Source: an uncultured Pseudomonadota bacterium
GTDB lineage: Bacteria > Myxococcota_A > UBA9160 > PR03
Reading direction: 5' to 3'
NCBI GenBank assembly: GCA_900696485.1
Contig: CAADGG010000044.1
Span: forward strand, 17,176 to 81,175
Length of the DNA: 64,000 nt
Positions 30,664-39,062 of this stretch are shown here, piece by piece. The notes below the pieces were generated by a model, which was not told where the DNA came from, searched no databases, and worked only from the letters and a program-made list of their open reading frames with translations. The position numbers and the translations under genes are program-made. Numbering within the stretch: position 1 is the stretch's first letter; every line of letters begins with the position of its first letter.

Positions 30664-31692
30664 ATGAGCCATCATTCCGGCCCCGAACTCGAGGCGACCG
30701 CGCGTGCGCTCGTCGCTGCCGGCAAGGGCATCCTCGCCGCCGACGAGAGTTCCGGCACGATCAAGAAGCGCTTTGACTCGATCCAGACCGAATCCACCGA
30801 GGACAATCGCCGCAGCTATCGCGAGATGCTGTTCACGACCCCCGGCTGTGAGGAGTTCATCAGCGGCGTGATCCTGTTCGACGAGACGATTCGCCAGAAG
30901 GGCTCCGATGGGATCCCGCTGCCGCAGGTGCTCGAGAAGAAGGGCATCATCCCCGGCATCAAGGTCGACAAGGGCGTGCAGAAGCTGCCCTTCAGCGATG
31001 ACGAGAAGATCACCGAGGGACTCGACGGGCTGCGCGCCCGGTTGGTCGAGTACCGGAGTCTCGGCGCCCGCTTCGCGAAGTGGCGGGCGGTGATCGAGGT
31101 CACCGACAGCAAGCCCTCCGACGCCTGTCTGCAGACCAATGCCGACGCGCTGGCTCGCTACGCCGCATTGTGTGTCGACGAAGGGCTGGTGCCGATCGTC
31201 GAGCCCGAGATCCTGATGGATGGCACCCACACCATCGAGCGTTCGTTCGCCGCGACCGAGCGCACGCTCCACTTCGTGTTCGGATCCCTGTTCGAGCAGC
31301 GCGTGCCGCTCGAGCAGATCCTGCTCAAGCCGAACATGGTGCTGTCCGGCTATTCGTGTCCGCAGCAGGCCAGCGTGCAGCAGGTGGCGGAGCAGACGAT
31401 CCGCTGCTTCCGGCGCGTGGTGCCGGCTGCCGTGCCGGGGATCGTATTCCTGTCCGGTGGGCAGAGCGACGAAGCCGCCACGGCCCATCTCGACGCGATG
31501 AATCGGATCGGCGGCCTTCCGTGGGAAATAAGCTTCTCCTACGGGCGGGCGCTGCAGGCGCCCGCGCTGAAGGCATGGGGAGGCCGTCCCGATCGACTGG
31601 AGGCTGGCCAGCGCGCCTTCTACCATCGCGCCAAGCTGAATGGGGCGGCTCGCCACGGACGCTACGACCCGGCGATGGAGAAGGCGGCGTAG
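30664..31692 (+). CDS. Class I fructose-bisphosphate aldolase
   Basis: 342 aa, close in layout to the eukaryote-type class I enzyme: GILAADESSGTIKKRF, ILFDETIRQK, IPGIKVDKG, ARFAKWRAVIEV, EPEILMDGTH, and the Schiff-base lysine in LLKPNMVLSG at about residue 222, then FLSGGQSDE and FSYGRALQ. It cleaves fructose 1,6-bisphosphate without metal, serving glycolysis/gluconeogenesis together with the gap-pgk-tpiA genes elsewhere in the window. The ATG follows AAGGAG. Confidence 0.96.
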   Translation: MSHHSGPELEATARALVAAGKGILAADESSGTIKKRFDSIQTESTEDNRRSYREMLFTTPGCEEFISGVILFDETIRQKGSDGIPLPQVLEKKGIIPGIKVDKGVQKLPFSDDEKITEGLDGLRARLVEYRSLGARFAKWRAVIEVTDSKPSDACLQTNADALARYAALCVDEGLVPIVEPEILMDGTHTIERSFAATERTLHFVFGSLFEQRVPLEQILLKPNMVLSGYSCPQQASVQQVAEQTIRCFRRVVPAAVPGIVFLSGGQSDEAATAHLDAMNRIGGLPWEISFSYGRALQAPALKAWGGRPDRLEAGQRAFYHRAKLNGAARHGRYDPAMEKAA

Positions 31693-31807
31693 GCGTTCGT
31701 CTGGCAGTTCCGAGCGCCGGCGCGCCGCCGTGGGTCTCGCACCCGGGCGACGACGCGCCTCGCTCGGGGTCCGGGCTTCGGGCGCTCGACGCGCGGAGGT
31801 GCTGCGG

Positions 31808-32299
31808 TTGGCGATCGAGCGCCAGCTTTTCAGGACGCTGCTGCGTCGTTGGGCCAGCGGGGTCGCCGTGGTGACGACACGTGCCGGGGATCAGGTCGCC
31901 GGCATGACCGCGACGTCGTTCTGCAGCGTCTCGCTCGAGCCGCCGCTGGTCCTGGTCTGCGCGAACGAGAAGGCGCTCACGCTTCCGGTGATCGAGAAGG
32001 CGGGGGGGTTCAGCGTCAATCTGCTCGCCGACGACCAGCACGAACTCTCCGCCCGCTTCGCGTTGTCGGGCAACGAAGCGCTGCGCTTCGAGGGTCTCGT
32101 CTGCCGAAGCGGACCGACGGGGTCTCCGTGGCTGCCGGACACGCTCGCCGTGCTCGATTGCCGCACGGTGGCGAGGCACGATGCCGGTGATCATGTGATC
32201 CTGGTCGGCGAAGTGCAGGTCGCGGAGTGGGACGAGGCGCGCGCACCGCTCCTGTACTACGACGCCGGCTATCGCCGGCTCACCCCGCCAGGCGCGTGA
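31808..32299 (+). CDS. Flavin reductase-like (FMN-binding split barrel) protein
   Basis: 163 aa. The TTG at 31808 is chosen because a perfect GGAGGT lies seven bases upstream and because family similarity begins here (LFRTLLRRWASGVAVVTT). The flavin reductase-like domain is complete: GMTATSFCSVSLEPPLVLVC, FSVNLLADDQHELSARFA, and VILVGEVQVAE. Such proteins supply reduced flavin to monooxygenases or reduce flavin with NAD(P)H. It is coupled (GTGA) to the following SDR. Confidence 0.9.
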   Translation: MAIERQLFRTLLRRWASGVAVVTTRAGDQVAGMTATSFCSVSLEPPLVLVCANEKALTLPVIEKAGGFSVNLLADDQHELSARFALSGNEALRFEGLVCRSGPTGSPWLPDTLAVLDCRTVARHDAGDHVILVGEVQVAEWDEARAPLLYYDAGYRRLTPPGA

Positions 32300-33090
32300 C
32301 CGCACCCGAACCGCTCGCAGACCCGTGCCAGGCGTTCCGGCTCGACGGCAGGGTCGCCGTCATCACCGGCGCCTCGTCCGGGATCGGCGTGGCGCTCGCC
32401 GAGGGCTTCGCGGCGGCCGGGGCCCGAGTGGCGCTCGCGGCGCGCCGCCAGGACCGGCTCGAGGCGCTGGCCGCACAGCTGCGCGCCGCCGGCGCCGACG
32501 CCCACGGCTTCCTCTGTGACGTCGCCGATCCCGCGGCGGTGGAGCGTCTGGCTCGTGACGTGACGGATCGCCTGGGTCCCGCCGAGATCCTCGTCAACAA
32601 CGCCGGGATCAGCGAGGTGGTTCCCGCCGAGCACGAGCCGATCGAGCGTTTCGTCGCGGTTCTCGACGTGAATCTCGTCGGCACCTTCCGCTGCGCCCAG
32701 CGCTTCGGCCGCGACATGCTGGCCGCCGGTCGCGGCTCGATCGTCAACGTTGCGTCGATCCTCGGGGTCGTCGGTGTCGGACAGATTCCGCCGGCCAGCT
32801 ACGCCGCGGCCACGGGCGGCGTCGTGAATCTGACCCGCGAACTCGCTGCGCAGTGGGCGCGCCGAGGCGTGCGGGTCAACGCGCTGGCTCCCGCCTGGTT
32901 TCCGAGTGAGATGACCGACGAGATGTTCCGCGACGAGCGCTCGCTCCGCTGGCTGCGCGCGCGCACGCCGATGGGTCGCCCGGGCCGGCTCGCGGAGCTG
33001 ATCGGTCCGGCGCTCTTCCTCGCGTCGGATGCCGCCAGCTACGTGACGGGCCAGACGCTGCTCGTCGACGGAGGCTGGACCGCCGTCTGA
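32296..33090 (+). CDS. Short-chain dehydrogenase/reductase with altered active site
   Basis: 264 aa from a GTG overlapping the previous stop. Fold signatures are intact: VAVITGASSGIGVAL, LVNNAGISEV, SIVNVASILG, RVNALAPAWFPSEMTDEMF and VTGQTLLVDGGWTAV. The catalytic Tyr is present in PASYAAATGG, but the Lys four residues later (YxxxK) is Thr (ACG instead of AAG). This Lys binds the nicotinamide ribose and lowers the Tyr pKa, so activity would be reduced or changed. Coupling with the flavin reductase suggests a shared pathway, unidentified. Confidence 0.9.
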   Translation: MTAPEPLADPCQAFRLDGRVAVITGASSGIGVALAEGFAAAGARVALAARRQDRLEALAAQLRAAGADAHGFLCDVADPAAVERLARDVTDRLGPAEILVNNAGISEVVPAEHEPIERFVAVLDVNLVGTFRCAQRFGRDMLAAGRGSIVNVASILGVVGVGQIPPASYAAATGGVVNLTRELAAQWARRGVRVNALAPAWFPSEMTDEMFRDERSLRWLRARTPMGRPGRLAELIGPALFLASDAASYVTGQTLLVDGGWTAV

Positions 33091-33205
33091 CGCGCGCCCG
33101 CTCGCGGGGACGACGAGACGCAGCGGCCCCTGCGCAGTGGTCCTGCTGTGAACCGCCGTTGTCGATCACCGGCACAGGTGGGTGTCGTTTGGCATTTCTT
33201 CACGA

Positions 33206-33217
33206 TTTCCTAGGAAA
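33206..33217. promoter_or_regulatory. Short palindrome upstream of the RHS gene
   Basis: TTTCCTAGGAAA is a perfect 12-base palindrome in a locally AT-richer patch about 60 bases before the likely RHS start. It could be an operator or part of the promoter region; no clear -35/-10 pair is seen. Confidence 0.25.
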
Positions 33218-33274
33218 GGATCCAAGACCGGCAGGTGTGTAATGGCGCGTGGGGGCACTCTGATGGGAGGTTCC

Positions 33275-36200
33275 ATGCGACGACATACGCTCCAAACGAA
33301 GATCGCGTCCCGAGAGCGGGCTCCTCGAGCCGGCCGGCGCCGCGCACCGCTCACACGCTGCGATCGAGGCGCGGTTCGCAGCCGCCCTTCTGGCGCCATT
33401 CTCGCAGTCGTGACGGCGGGTCTGCTGGTGATCGTCGTGTCGCTCGTCAGCGTCGCCTGTGACCGCTCGGCGCTCGCGCCGCGAGCGGGGCTGCCCGAGT
33501 ACCGGGAGCCCGCGGCAATCGCCGTGCCGGGGCCCGCCCACCTGGACCTGGCGGGTGGGAACCTGCTGGTCGCGCGCACGGACCTCGACCTCGACACGCA
33601 GCTCGGTCTGTTCTCCGTCGGAGCCGTCTGGAACTCGGCGGCACGGCGCTGGGTTTGGAGTTTCGACGACGTGGTCTTCGTGAATGGCACCTTCTCCGAC
33701 GCCACCGGCGCGACCCATTCGATCGGATCGCTCGCTCCGGGCGCCGCGATTCCCGGCACGATCTGGGTGAAGCTGAGCCAGGCGGGGCAATCCGGGCCCA
33801 ATCGGATCAAGACCAAGGGGGGGCTCGAATCCACGTTCACGAACGGGGGACGCCCGCTCACCGTCCGCTGGTCGAGTTCACCGACGCCCCGCCTCCAGTT
33901 CACGCAGGATCCGCAAGGCGACGCCAGGCTCCATACCTCGGTGATCGAGCAGTGCATCGGCGAGCCGGTCGAGTGCCACCCGCTGTTCCGTGTCCAATAC
34001 GATTCGGCGGGACGCGTGCGCGAGATCGTCGACCGCGCCGATCGTCGGGCGCTGTTCGGCTACGACGCGGTCGGGAATCTGATCCGTGCCCGAGACGGGC
34101 TCGACGTCGCGTCGGATCGGCCGGGGTACCGCTACGAGTACAGCGGTGGGGACCTGACGGCGATCGTGAACTCCGAAGGGGAACGGGTCGAGTACACCTA
34201 CGATGCGGCACGCCGCCTGCTTCGGGCCACCCAGGTCGGCGACGGTCGTCCGACCTGGTCCTTCGCGTACCGGGCCAGCAGTGGTTCCTCGCCGTATCAG
34301 ACGATCGCCACCGATCCGCTCGGGGCCGAAACGGTCTACCGCTACGACGGACACCATCAGCTTCTCTCGGTCACGGACAACCAGCTCGCCGAGACGACGA
34401 GCTTCACGTGGACCGACCGACGGGTCACCTCGCGTACGACGGCGAGCGGCGCGACGACCTACTGGTCGTATGCGAACGACGATGTGGCGTTTCGCATGGA
34501 CCCGAGCCGGAACCTCACGAGCTACACCTACCAGCCCGACGGCGTCGATCGAGCGCGGCCCGGCCGGCGGCCGCTTTTGCGTCGGGCCGATCGGCTCGGC
34601 ACGCTCGAGGAGCGTCACTACGACGCATCGGGCCGACTGCTCTCGGTCGCCAACGGGGCCGAGGAGAGCGTTTCGCTCGAGTACGGACCCGACGAGATGG
34701 TGAGTGGCTTCACCGACCCAGCCGGTCTCTCGGTTTCGCTGTCCGGCTACGGGGAACACGGACATCCGACCCGCGTGGGTCGTGCGGATATCCTACAGGA
34801 GTACGTGTACGATCTGGTGGGGAATCCGACGGAAGGTCCGGATCTGGCGAGTGATTCGGGCCCGGGTCGCGGAGGCATCGTGTCGCGCCGCTTCGACGAG
34901 GACCGAAACGTCACGGTCGTCACACTGACAGATCTGTTGATCGGTCCGACCGTGAGCGAGACGCTGGTGACGGTCTTCCGAAGCGACCGTCGGCCCTTGC
35001 TCACGGCTCGTCCCGGAGGAGGCGACACGCTCTTCGTCTATGACGAACTCGGCCGCCTGGTGCGCAGAAGCCAGCGCGCGGATGGGAGCTGGAACGACAC
35101 CCGCTTCCTCTACGATGCCGCCGGCCGGGTCACCAGCGTCGAGCACGCGAACGCCATGGCCCAGCACTGGAGTTACGACTCGCTCGGCCGTGTCACGAGC
35201 CTCGCGATTCGCCAGGGCTCGGCCGGTCACAACTTCGCCGCTTTCACCTGGACCGATGGCCTGGTCCGGTCCGTCTTCGATACTCGCAGCGGGACGGAAG
35301 CCTATTCCTACGACGAGGCCGGACGTCTGGTTGCCGTCGCGTATGCCAATGGGGACCAGGCAGCGCTGTCGTGGGATCTCCGCTCGCGACGGACCGGAGT
35401 GTCCTTGGAGTCGGCTGGCGGCTCGCGGCTGCGCACGATCACGCTTGCCTACGATGCGGCCGGGCGCGAACGAGGCGTCTATGACGATGGGATTCCCGTC
35501 CTCGAACGGACCTGGGAATCCGGTCGTTTGAGCCGGGTCGAGTATGGGAACGGGCTCGTCCGTGAGTTCTCGTTCGATCCGGAGCTCAGCTCGCTCTCCG
35601 GCGTGACGATGCAGGCCGGGGGCTCCGTCGTCGAGAGTACGGTCGTCCAGGTCGCAGACCCGGAGTGCAGCATCATCGCGAACCGATGCGTCTCCTCCCG
35701 GACCCTCAGCAGCGGGGTCCTCGCCGCGGCGACTTCGGAACGGCATCACCTGATGCCGAGAGAGGTCAGCTCTCCGGCCGGCAAGCGGGTCGGCATCGAG
35801 GAGGCCGTCGAGGGAGGACGGGAGAAAGTCTACCACTACGACTCCCTCAGCAACCTGATCCGCGGCCCCGCCGGAGTCTTGCAGTACAACGACGAGCGGA
35901 ACCGCTTGCGGGCGATCACGGACGAGATCGGCACCGAGACGCTGTCGTACGCCTACGACCATGCGGGCTTCGTCACTTCGCGTGGAGGTGTGCCGGTGAC
36001 GTGGGATGGGGCGGGTCGTGTCACCTCCTACGGAAGTGACACGTTCGAGTGGGACACGCTGGGACGGCCGGTCTCGAGGACCGTCGAGGGCGTCCGGACG
36101 ACTCGGCGCTTCGGTGGCTTCGTCGAGGCCGACACGGCGGGGTTTCCGACGGCGATCGATCTCGGCGAAGTGCGCATCGATCTCACCGGAAGCGACACGA

Positions 36201-37060
36201 GGTATCGTCATTTCGACTATCGCGGGAACGTGAAGCTCGTGACCGACGCATCCGGCGACATCGTCAAACACTACGAGTACTCGGCCTATGGTGTCGATAC
36301 GATCTACGGAGTCGAGGCCGACACCAGGAGCTTCGCCCGGGGCCGCATCATCGGCGACCTGGTGCTGATCGGACACCGCCTCTACGACCCCGCGGCGGCT
36401 CGCTTCCTCGCGCCCGATCCGATCGATCAGCTCATCAACCAGTACGTGTACACACTCGGCAATCCGGTCGAGTTCTGGGATCCGAGCGGACTGCACGCAG
36501 TGACGAACGATCAGGCGGCGGGGGCGATGATGCAGGGGGTCGGGAATTCGCTGACTACGATCGGTCAGGCGTTCATGGTCGCAGGCCTGGGGTCGACGAT
36601 CATTCCGGGCATCAACGTCCTTACGTCCGGCGGACTGATCGTTGGTGGTATGAGCCTGATCTTTGTGGGAGACCAGTTGAAGGCACGAGGAGGCCTGCTC
36701 CTGCAGAGCGGCGGCGGATCGGGCGGGTTCGGCGGAGGCTTCGGGGCAGGGCCCGGCCTCAGCGCTCCGGATGGCTTCAACGAGCACGTAGACGGCCCGG
36801 GAGACCACAGCTGCGGCGCGGAGCCGTGCGCGGGTGGGGGAGGAGCAGGAGGCGTGGCAGAGCTCTCGACGCTCGCGGGGCTCGGCGGCCCCGCTAGATA
36901 CGGCGGTGGCGGCGGTGGCGGCGGTTGTGCACCGATCGGACTCGGGGAGCAGCCGCTGCCGGAGGGCTCGCTCGCCCTGCTCCTCCTCGCCAACGGCGCG
37001 ATCGCATCGCTCGCGTGGCGGCGCTCGCGGATCGTTCGATCGGTCCCCGATGACACCTGA
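33275..37060 (+). CDS. Large RHS/YD-repeat surface protein with PEP-CTERM-like tail
   Basis: About 1261 aa from the ATG at 33275 (GGGAGG four bases upstream; ATGs at 33242 and 33263 are alternatives). After a positively charged start comes a signal/membrane segment ending SVACDRS, possibly a lipoprotein site. Many YD repeats follow (YDSAGRVREIVDRADRRA, YDELGRLVRRSQRADGSW, YDEAGRLVAVAYANG). The RHS core is at about residues 970-1070 (RLYDPAAARFLAPDPI, NPVEFWDPSGLH). After the DPSG boundary comes a ~180-residue tail with two hydrophobic stretches, a long Gly-rich linker, and PLPEGSLALLLLANG ... WRRSR, which resembles a PEP-CTERM sorting signal. No VgrG or PAAR gene is nearby. Confidence 0.9.
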   Translation: MRRHTLQTKIASRERAPRAGRRRAPLTRCDRGAVRSRPSGAILAVVTAGLLVIVVSLVSVACDRSALAPRAGLPEYREPAAIAVPGPAHLDLAGGNLLVARTDLDLDTQLGLFSVGAVWNSAARRWVWSFDDVVFVNGTFSDATGATHSIGSLAPGAAIPGTIWVKLSQAGQSGPNRIKTKGGLESTFTNGGRPLTVRWSSSPTPRLQFTQDPQGDARLHTSVIEQCIGEPVECHPLFRVQYDSAGRVREIVDRADRRALFGYDAVGNLIRARDGLDVASDRPGYRYEYSGGDLTAIVNSEGERVEYTYDAARRLLRATQVGDGRPTWSFAYRASSGSSPYQTIATDPLGAETVYRYDGHHQLLSVTDNQLAETTSFTWTDRRVTSRTTASGATTYWSYANDDVAFRMDPSRNLTSYTYQPDGVDRARPGRRPLLRRADRLGTLEERHYDASGRLLSVANGAEESVSLEYGPDEMVSGFTDPAGLSVSLSGYGEHGHPTRVGRADILQEYVYDLVGNPTEGPDLASDSGPGRGGIVSRRFDEDRNVTVVTLTDLLIGPTVSETLVTVFRSDRRPLLTARPGGGDTLFVYDELGRLVRRSQRADGSWNDTRFLYDAAGRVTSVEHANAMAQHWSYDSLGRVTSLAIRQGSAGHNFAAFTWTDGLVRSVFDTRSGTEAYSYDEAGRLVAVAYANGDQAALSWDLRSRRTGVSLESAGGSRLRTITLAYDAAGRERGVYDDGIPVLERTWESGRLSRVEYGNGLVREFSFDPELSSLSGVTMQAGGSVVESTVVQVADPECSIIANRCVSSRTLSSGVLAAATSERHHLMPREVSSPAGKRVGIEEAVEGGREKVYHYDSLSNLIRGPAGVLQYNDERNRLRAITDEIGTETLSYAYDHAGFVTSRGGVPVTWDGAGRVTSYGSDTFEWDTLGRPVSRTVEGVRTTRRFGGFVEADTAGFPTAIDLGEVRIDLTGSDTRYRHFDYRGNVKLVTDASGDIVKHYEYSAYGVDTIYGVEADTRSFARGRIIGDLVLIGHRLYDPAAARFLAPDPIDQLINQYVYTLGNPVEFWDPSGLHAVTNDQAAGAMMQGVGNSLTTIGQAFMVAGLGSTIIPGINVLTSGGLIVGGMSLIFVGDQLKARGGLLLQSGGGSGGFGGGFGAGPGLSAPDGFNEHVDGPGDHSCGAEPCAGGGGAGGVAELSTLAGLGGPARYGGGGGGGGCAPIGLGEQPLPEGSLALLLLANGAIASLAWRRSRIVRSVPDDT

Positions 37061-37490
37061 ACAGGAGGGTTCCCCGATACCCCGAAGACCCTGCTTGCGA
37101 CTGTATGATCGGTTCTTCGATCGGCCGGAGCGGGATTTCTCGATCGACCCGGCTCGGATCGAGTGGATCCGAAAGCACGAGCCTTACAGGCTGCGCTTCA
37201 TACTCGGTGTGACGCGCCGCAACGCTCGGCGCATCCTTCAGCTGGGGTTCCTCGCGATCGGTCTCGCGGTCTGGTTCATGGTGAGTGCGATCTGGATACC
37301 GGGCTATTCCAGTTCACTTCGGTGGTTCAGTGCAGGGTTGTTGCTGGGCGCTGGATGGATGGCCATCACAGAAGGTCGGCTGTTCGCGTATCTCGCCTAC
37401 CTCCGCGGCGAGCGCGACGATCGGCCGCGATCCGGGAGGGCGGCAGCGCCTGGAGCGTCTGTGGTCATCGAGAGCGACTCGCCGTCGTAG
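37050..37490 (+). CDS. Small two-helix membrane protein, family copy 1
   Basis: 146 aa; its ATG overlaps the end of the RHS gene by 11 bases, so it is translationally coupled to it. After a charged N-terminus with ARIEWIRKHEPYRLRF there are two membrane segments (ILQLGFLAIGLAVWFMVSAI; FSAGLLLGAGWMAITEG) and the ending FAYLAYLRGERDDRPR. It is clearly homologous to the gene at 37682. Function unknown. Position directly after an RHS C-terminal region makes an immunity-like role possible but unproven. Confidence 0.75.
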   Translation: MTPEQEGSPIPRRPCLRLYDRFFDRPERDFSIDPARIEWIRKHEPYRLRFILGVTRRNARRILQLGFLAIGLAVWFMVSAIWIPGYSSSLRWFSAGLLLGAGWMAITEGRLFAYLAYLRGERDDRPRSGRAAAPGASVVIESDSPS

Positions 37491-37502
37491 GAAGAGAGTC
37501 AC

Positions 37503-37640
37503 CCGAGTTCGCGCTTCTTCTACGATCACGGTTTCGACGGGGTGGATGTTGGCTACGACCTGGAGGCCTCGGCAATCGAGTGGATCCGTACGCGTCGCAA
37601 ACATCGTGACTTTCGCGCTCGCGTGGCAGCCCGCGCGGAT
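37503..37640 (+). pseudogene. Decayed middle copy of the small membrane protein family
   Basis: In one frame this stretch reads FFYDHGFDGVDVGYDL then ASAIEWIRTRRKHRDFRARV, matching the charged N-terminal region of the two flanking genes (LYDRFFDRP...ARIEWIRKHEPYRLRF and DAARIDWIRTHEPHKLR). The two membrane segments and the LAYLRGE ending are missing before the next intact copy starts. I read it as a truncated remnant of a third tandem copy. Confidence 0.5.
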
Positions 37641-37681
37641 GGTTTGATCCGTCACGGAAGATACCTGAGGAGGACTCGAGA

Positions 37682-38053
37682 ATGTCTCGGAGAGTTTCTT
37701 GGCGCTTCTTGGATCGCGGGGAGGAGGTTTTCTTCCTCGATGCCGCTCGGATCGACTGGATTCGAACGCATGAGCCGCACAAACTGCGCCCCGTGGCCTT
37801 CGCCACCGTCCGCAACGCGCGACGGGTCTTGCAGTTCGGTCTCCTCACGATCGCCTGGTCGATCTGGTGGATCGTGAGGGCGACCTGGATACCGGGCTAC
37901 TCGGATCCGCAGCGCTGGTTCACTGCCGGGTTGTTGCTCGGTGCCGGATGCATGACGGTCAGTGGTAGCCGCTTGCTCGCGTACCTCGCCTACCTGAGGG
38001 GCGAGGTCGAAGAGCGGCCGCGACCCGCGGCAGAGGAAGCGCCCGCTCGCTGA
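37682..38053 (+). CDS. Small two-helix membrane protein, family copy 2
   Basis: 123 aa; the ATG is preceded by AGGAGG at eight bases. It aligns over its whole length with the gene at 37050: ARIDWIRTHEPHKLRP, RNARRVLQFGLLTIAWSIWW, WIPGYSDPQRWFTAGLLLGA, LLAYLAYLRGEVEERPRP. Two membrane helices; charged termini probably cytoplasmic. Function unknown. Confidence 0.75.
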   Translation: MSRRVSWRFLDRGEEVFFLDAARIDWIRTHEPHKLRPVAFATVRNARRVLQFGLLTIAWSIWWIVRATWIPGYSDPQRWFTAGLLLGAGCMTVSGSRLLAYLAYLRGEVEERPRPAAEEAPAR

Positions 38054-38078
38054 CCCCGCAGGTCCCCGGAGAGTACGG

Positions 38079-39062
38079 ATGGCAAGCCTGACCTGGCGCA
38101 ATCGCGCCGTGACGGTGTCGTGTGTCTGTGGCTTTCTCGCGATCACGCGGACGCTCATCGAGGATCCGTGGTTGCGGGCGGAGCGCCAGTATCTGTTCGT
38201 GATCACGCTCGGCTACGGGCACCTGCTCGGGGCCGCCGTGTTCGCACGCCAGCGCATGGCGGATCTGATTCCCGCTCGCTTCTCGCGTCGGCGCGCCGGG
38301 GGCGCCATCGGGCTCGCGGTGCTCGACCTGTTCGTCGTCTACGCCTGGGCGACCCACGTGACGCTTGCGGTGTTCCTGCCCATGCTCGTGGTCTCGATCT
38401 GGCATGTCGTCGAGAACGATCTCTTCCTGCGCCGGGCCTATGCCGGCCCGATCGGGATGGGTCCGGTGCCGAGGTCGAGTGACCACCAGGTCGCGGCGAT
38501 CGCCGCGACTGCGCTGCTGGCGTCGCTCGGTCAACAGTTGCTGTCGCCGGCGGCGGGCGCCGCGCTGCTCGGAGGGACGCGTGGGGCCGAGCTCGGCCAC
38601 ACCCTGCTGCGAGCCGCCGCGCTCGGCGGCGGCCTGTGGATCACCGCGAAGTCGCGAGGAGGGTACCGAGCCTTCGGAGCGGCGGTCGCGCTGGCGACGG
38701 TGACTCTCTCGCTCGTCCCGACGTTGCTGTCGAACGTCAGTTTCGGGGACTTCTTCAGCGCGCTGACGCTGTATCACCTGATCCAGTTCCTGCTGCTCTT
38801 CGCCGATCGGATTCGCCGGATTCCCGATCGCGCCGCGCGGCGTGCACAGGTCCGACGGCTCGCCTGGGTCCACGTCCCGGCGTTCGTCCTGTGCGCCAGC
38901 CTCCTGCTGCTCCCCGGCGACGGACTCGCGACGCTTCGTTACGCGGTGTTCTCGCCGGCGATCTACCTGTTCTGGTCCGTGCTGCACGTCGGGCAGACGC
39001 TGGCAGTTCGAGGCCTCGAGCGAGCACGGGTGGCCTCGCCATCCCCATTGGCGGCATGCTGA
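38079..39062 (+). CDS. Polytopic membrane protein of unknown function
   Basis: 327 aa with about eight hydrophobic segments, e.g. YLFVITLGYGHLLGAAVF, GLAVLDLFVVYAWATHVTLA, ALTLYHLIQFLLLFADRI and YAVFSPAIYLFWSVLHVGQT. His residues recur inside or next to helices (GYGHLLG, SIWHVVEN, LYHLIQF, SVLHVGQ), which could bind metal or haem. Start has GGAGAG upstream. Its end overlaps the Lgt-like gene by seven bases. I do not recognise the family. Confidence 0.7.
   Translation: MASLTWRNRAVTVSCVCGFLAITRTLIEDPWLRAERQYLFVITLGYGHLLGAAVFARQRMADLIPARFSRRRAGGAIGLAVLDLFVVYAWATHVTLAVFLPMLVVSIWHVVENDLFLRRAYAGPIGMGPVPRSSDHQVAAIAATALLASLGQQLLSPAAGAALLGGTRGAELGHTLLRAAALGGGLWITAKSRGGYRAFGAAVALATVTLSLVPTLLSNVSFGDFFSALTLYHLIQFLLLFADRIRRIPDRAARRAQVRRLAWVHVPAFVLCASLLLLPGDGLATLRYAVFSPAIYLFWSVLHVGQTLAVRGLERARVASPSPLAAC

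Noticed and set aside
33275..37060. RHS locus as a type VI secretion effector cluster
   Set aside because: No VgrG, PAAR, Hcp or adaptor gene is adjacent, and the protein has its own N-terminal export signal.
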